Part shown: piece after piece, positions 7,465 to 7,509 of the stretch
Position numbering within the stretch: the stretch's first letter is position 1
Layout of the letters: each line of letters opens with the position of its first letter
Source: Polyangium sp. (in: bacteria)
GTDB lineage: Bacteria > Myxococcota_A > Polyangia > Palsa-1104
Reading direction: 5' to 3'
Length of the DNA: 7,509 bases
NCBI GenBank assembly: GCA_025450955.1
Contig: JANWLJ010000118.1
Location: 1-7,509 of the forward strand
Made by a program: the position numbers and the translations under genes
The notes under the pieces: model-generated
What the model was told of the DNA's origin: nothing
Seen by the model: the letters and a program-made list of their open reading frames with translations, nothing else
Database searches by the model: none

Positions 7465-7509
7465 TTACTTCTTCTCGGTCTGCTTGCCGGCGTTGATCAG
7501 GTCGCGAAC
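7465..7509 (-). CDS. C-terminal end of a probable second KGG-type gene (partial)
   Basis: The right edge holds 14 sense codons and a TAA stop in the minus direction, reading VRDLINAGKQTEKK. This parallels the C-terminal segment VKELIEAGKRR with charged tail of the KGG protein just downstream, and the VRD part also matches the sequence that follows its first two KGG motifs. It is therefore probably a paralogue in the same operon, 19 bp upstream. Only the tail is visible, so length and repeat number are unknown. The call rests on a short match and on context. Confidence 0.6.
   Translation of the reverse strand, partial: VRDLINAGKQTEKK

Overview
The window is high-GC DNA (about two thirds G+C by eye) that reads like a Myxococcota genome, probably a Polyangia-type myxobacterium. 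The grounds are two eukaryotic-like Ser/Thr protein kinases in 7.5 kb (one with a zinc-ribbon-like N-terminus, a membrane anchor and a PEGA domain), a secreted/anchored TPR protein with a Pro/Gln-rich linker, lipoproteins and secreted proteins of unknown function, and the codon style. The assignment is by resemblance only; there is no rRNA or marker gene here. I see no mobile element, phage, tRNA or CRISPR array.

Layout, left to right. (1) 1-654, minus: the N-terminal 218 residues of a Ser/Thr kinase that continues off the left edge. (2) 679-1488, plus: a secreted protein of unknown function, divergent from the kinase across only 24 bp, with one near-symmetric AT-rich octamer that gives a -10-like element to both genes. 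(3) 3676-1498, minus: a probable two-gene operon, a lipoprotein with a family 9 carbohydrate-binding-like domain followed by an MscS-type channel that lacks the usual C-terminal vestibule domain. The MscS gene converges on the secreted-protein gene with 9 bp between stop codons. (4) 6394-3751, minus: a probable two-gene operon, a transmembrane PEGA Ser/Thr kinase followed by a TPR protein. (5) 6472-7098, plus: a conserved-looking protein of unknown function with a helix-turn-helix-like N-terminal motif, divergent from the PEGA kinase. (6) 7098-7179: two 41-bp copies of a hairpin-forming intergenic repeat between convergent genes. (7) 7445-7182, minus: a three-repeat KGG stress protein, preceded by the last 14 codons of what looks like a second KGG-type gene running off the right edge.

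How the genes may work together (inference): the PEGA kinase and TPR protein look like an envelope-associated signalling pair. The MscS channel (osmotic downshock), the KGG proteins (stress/desiccation family) and the envelope lipoprotein are all compatible with envelope and osmotic stress physiology, but nothing in the sequence shows that they form one system. Start sites are of two kinds. Genes with a strong Shine-Dalgarno (lipoprotein, TPR protein, KGG protein) contrast with genes that have none but have a -10-like hexamer 7-12 nt before the ATG, suggesting leaderless or very-short-leader transcripts.

No stretch over 300 bp lacks a gene. I do not see an unmistakable new multi-gene system. 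The most interesting items are the shared divergent -10, the vestibule-less MscS, the kinase/TPR module with a topology conflict, the duplicated intergenic hairpin and two unknown proteins.
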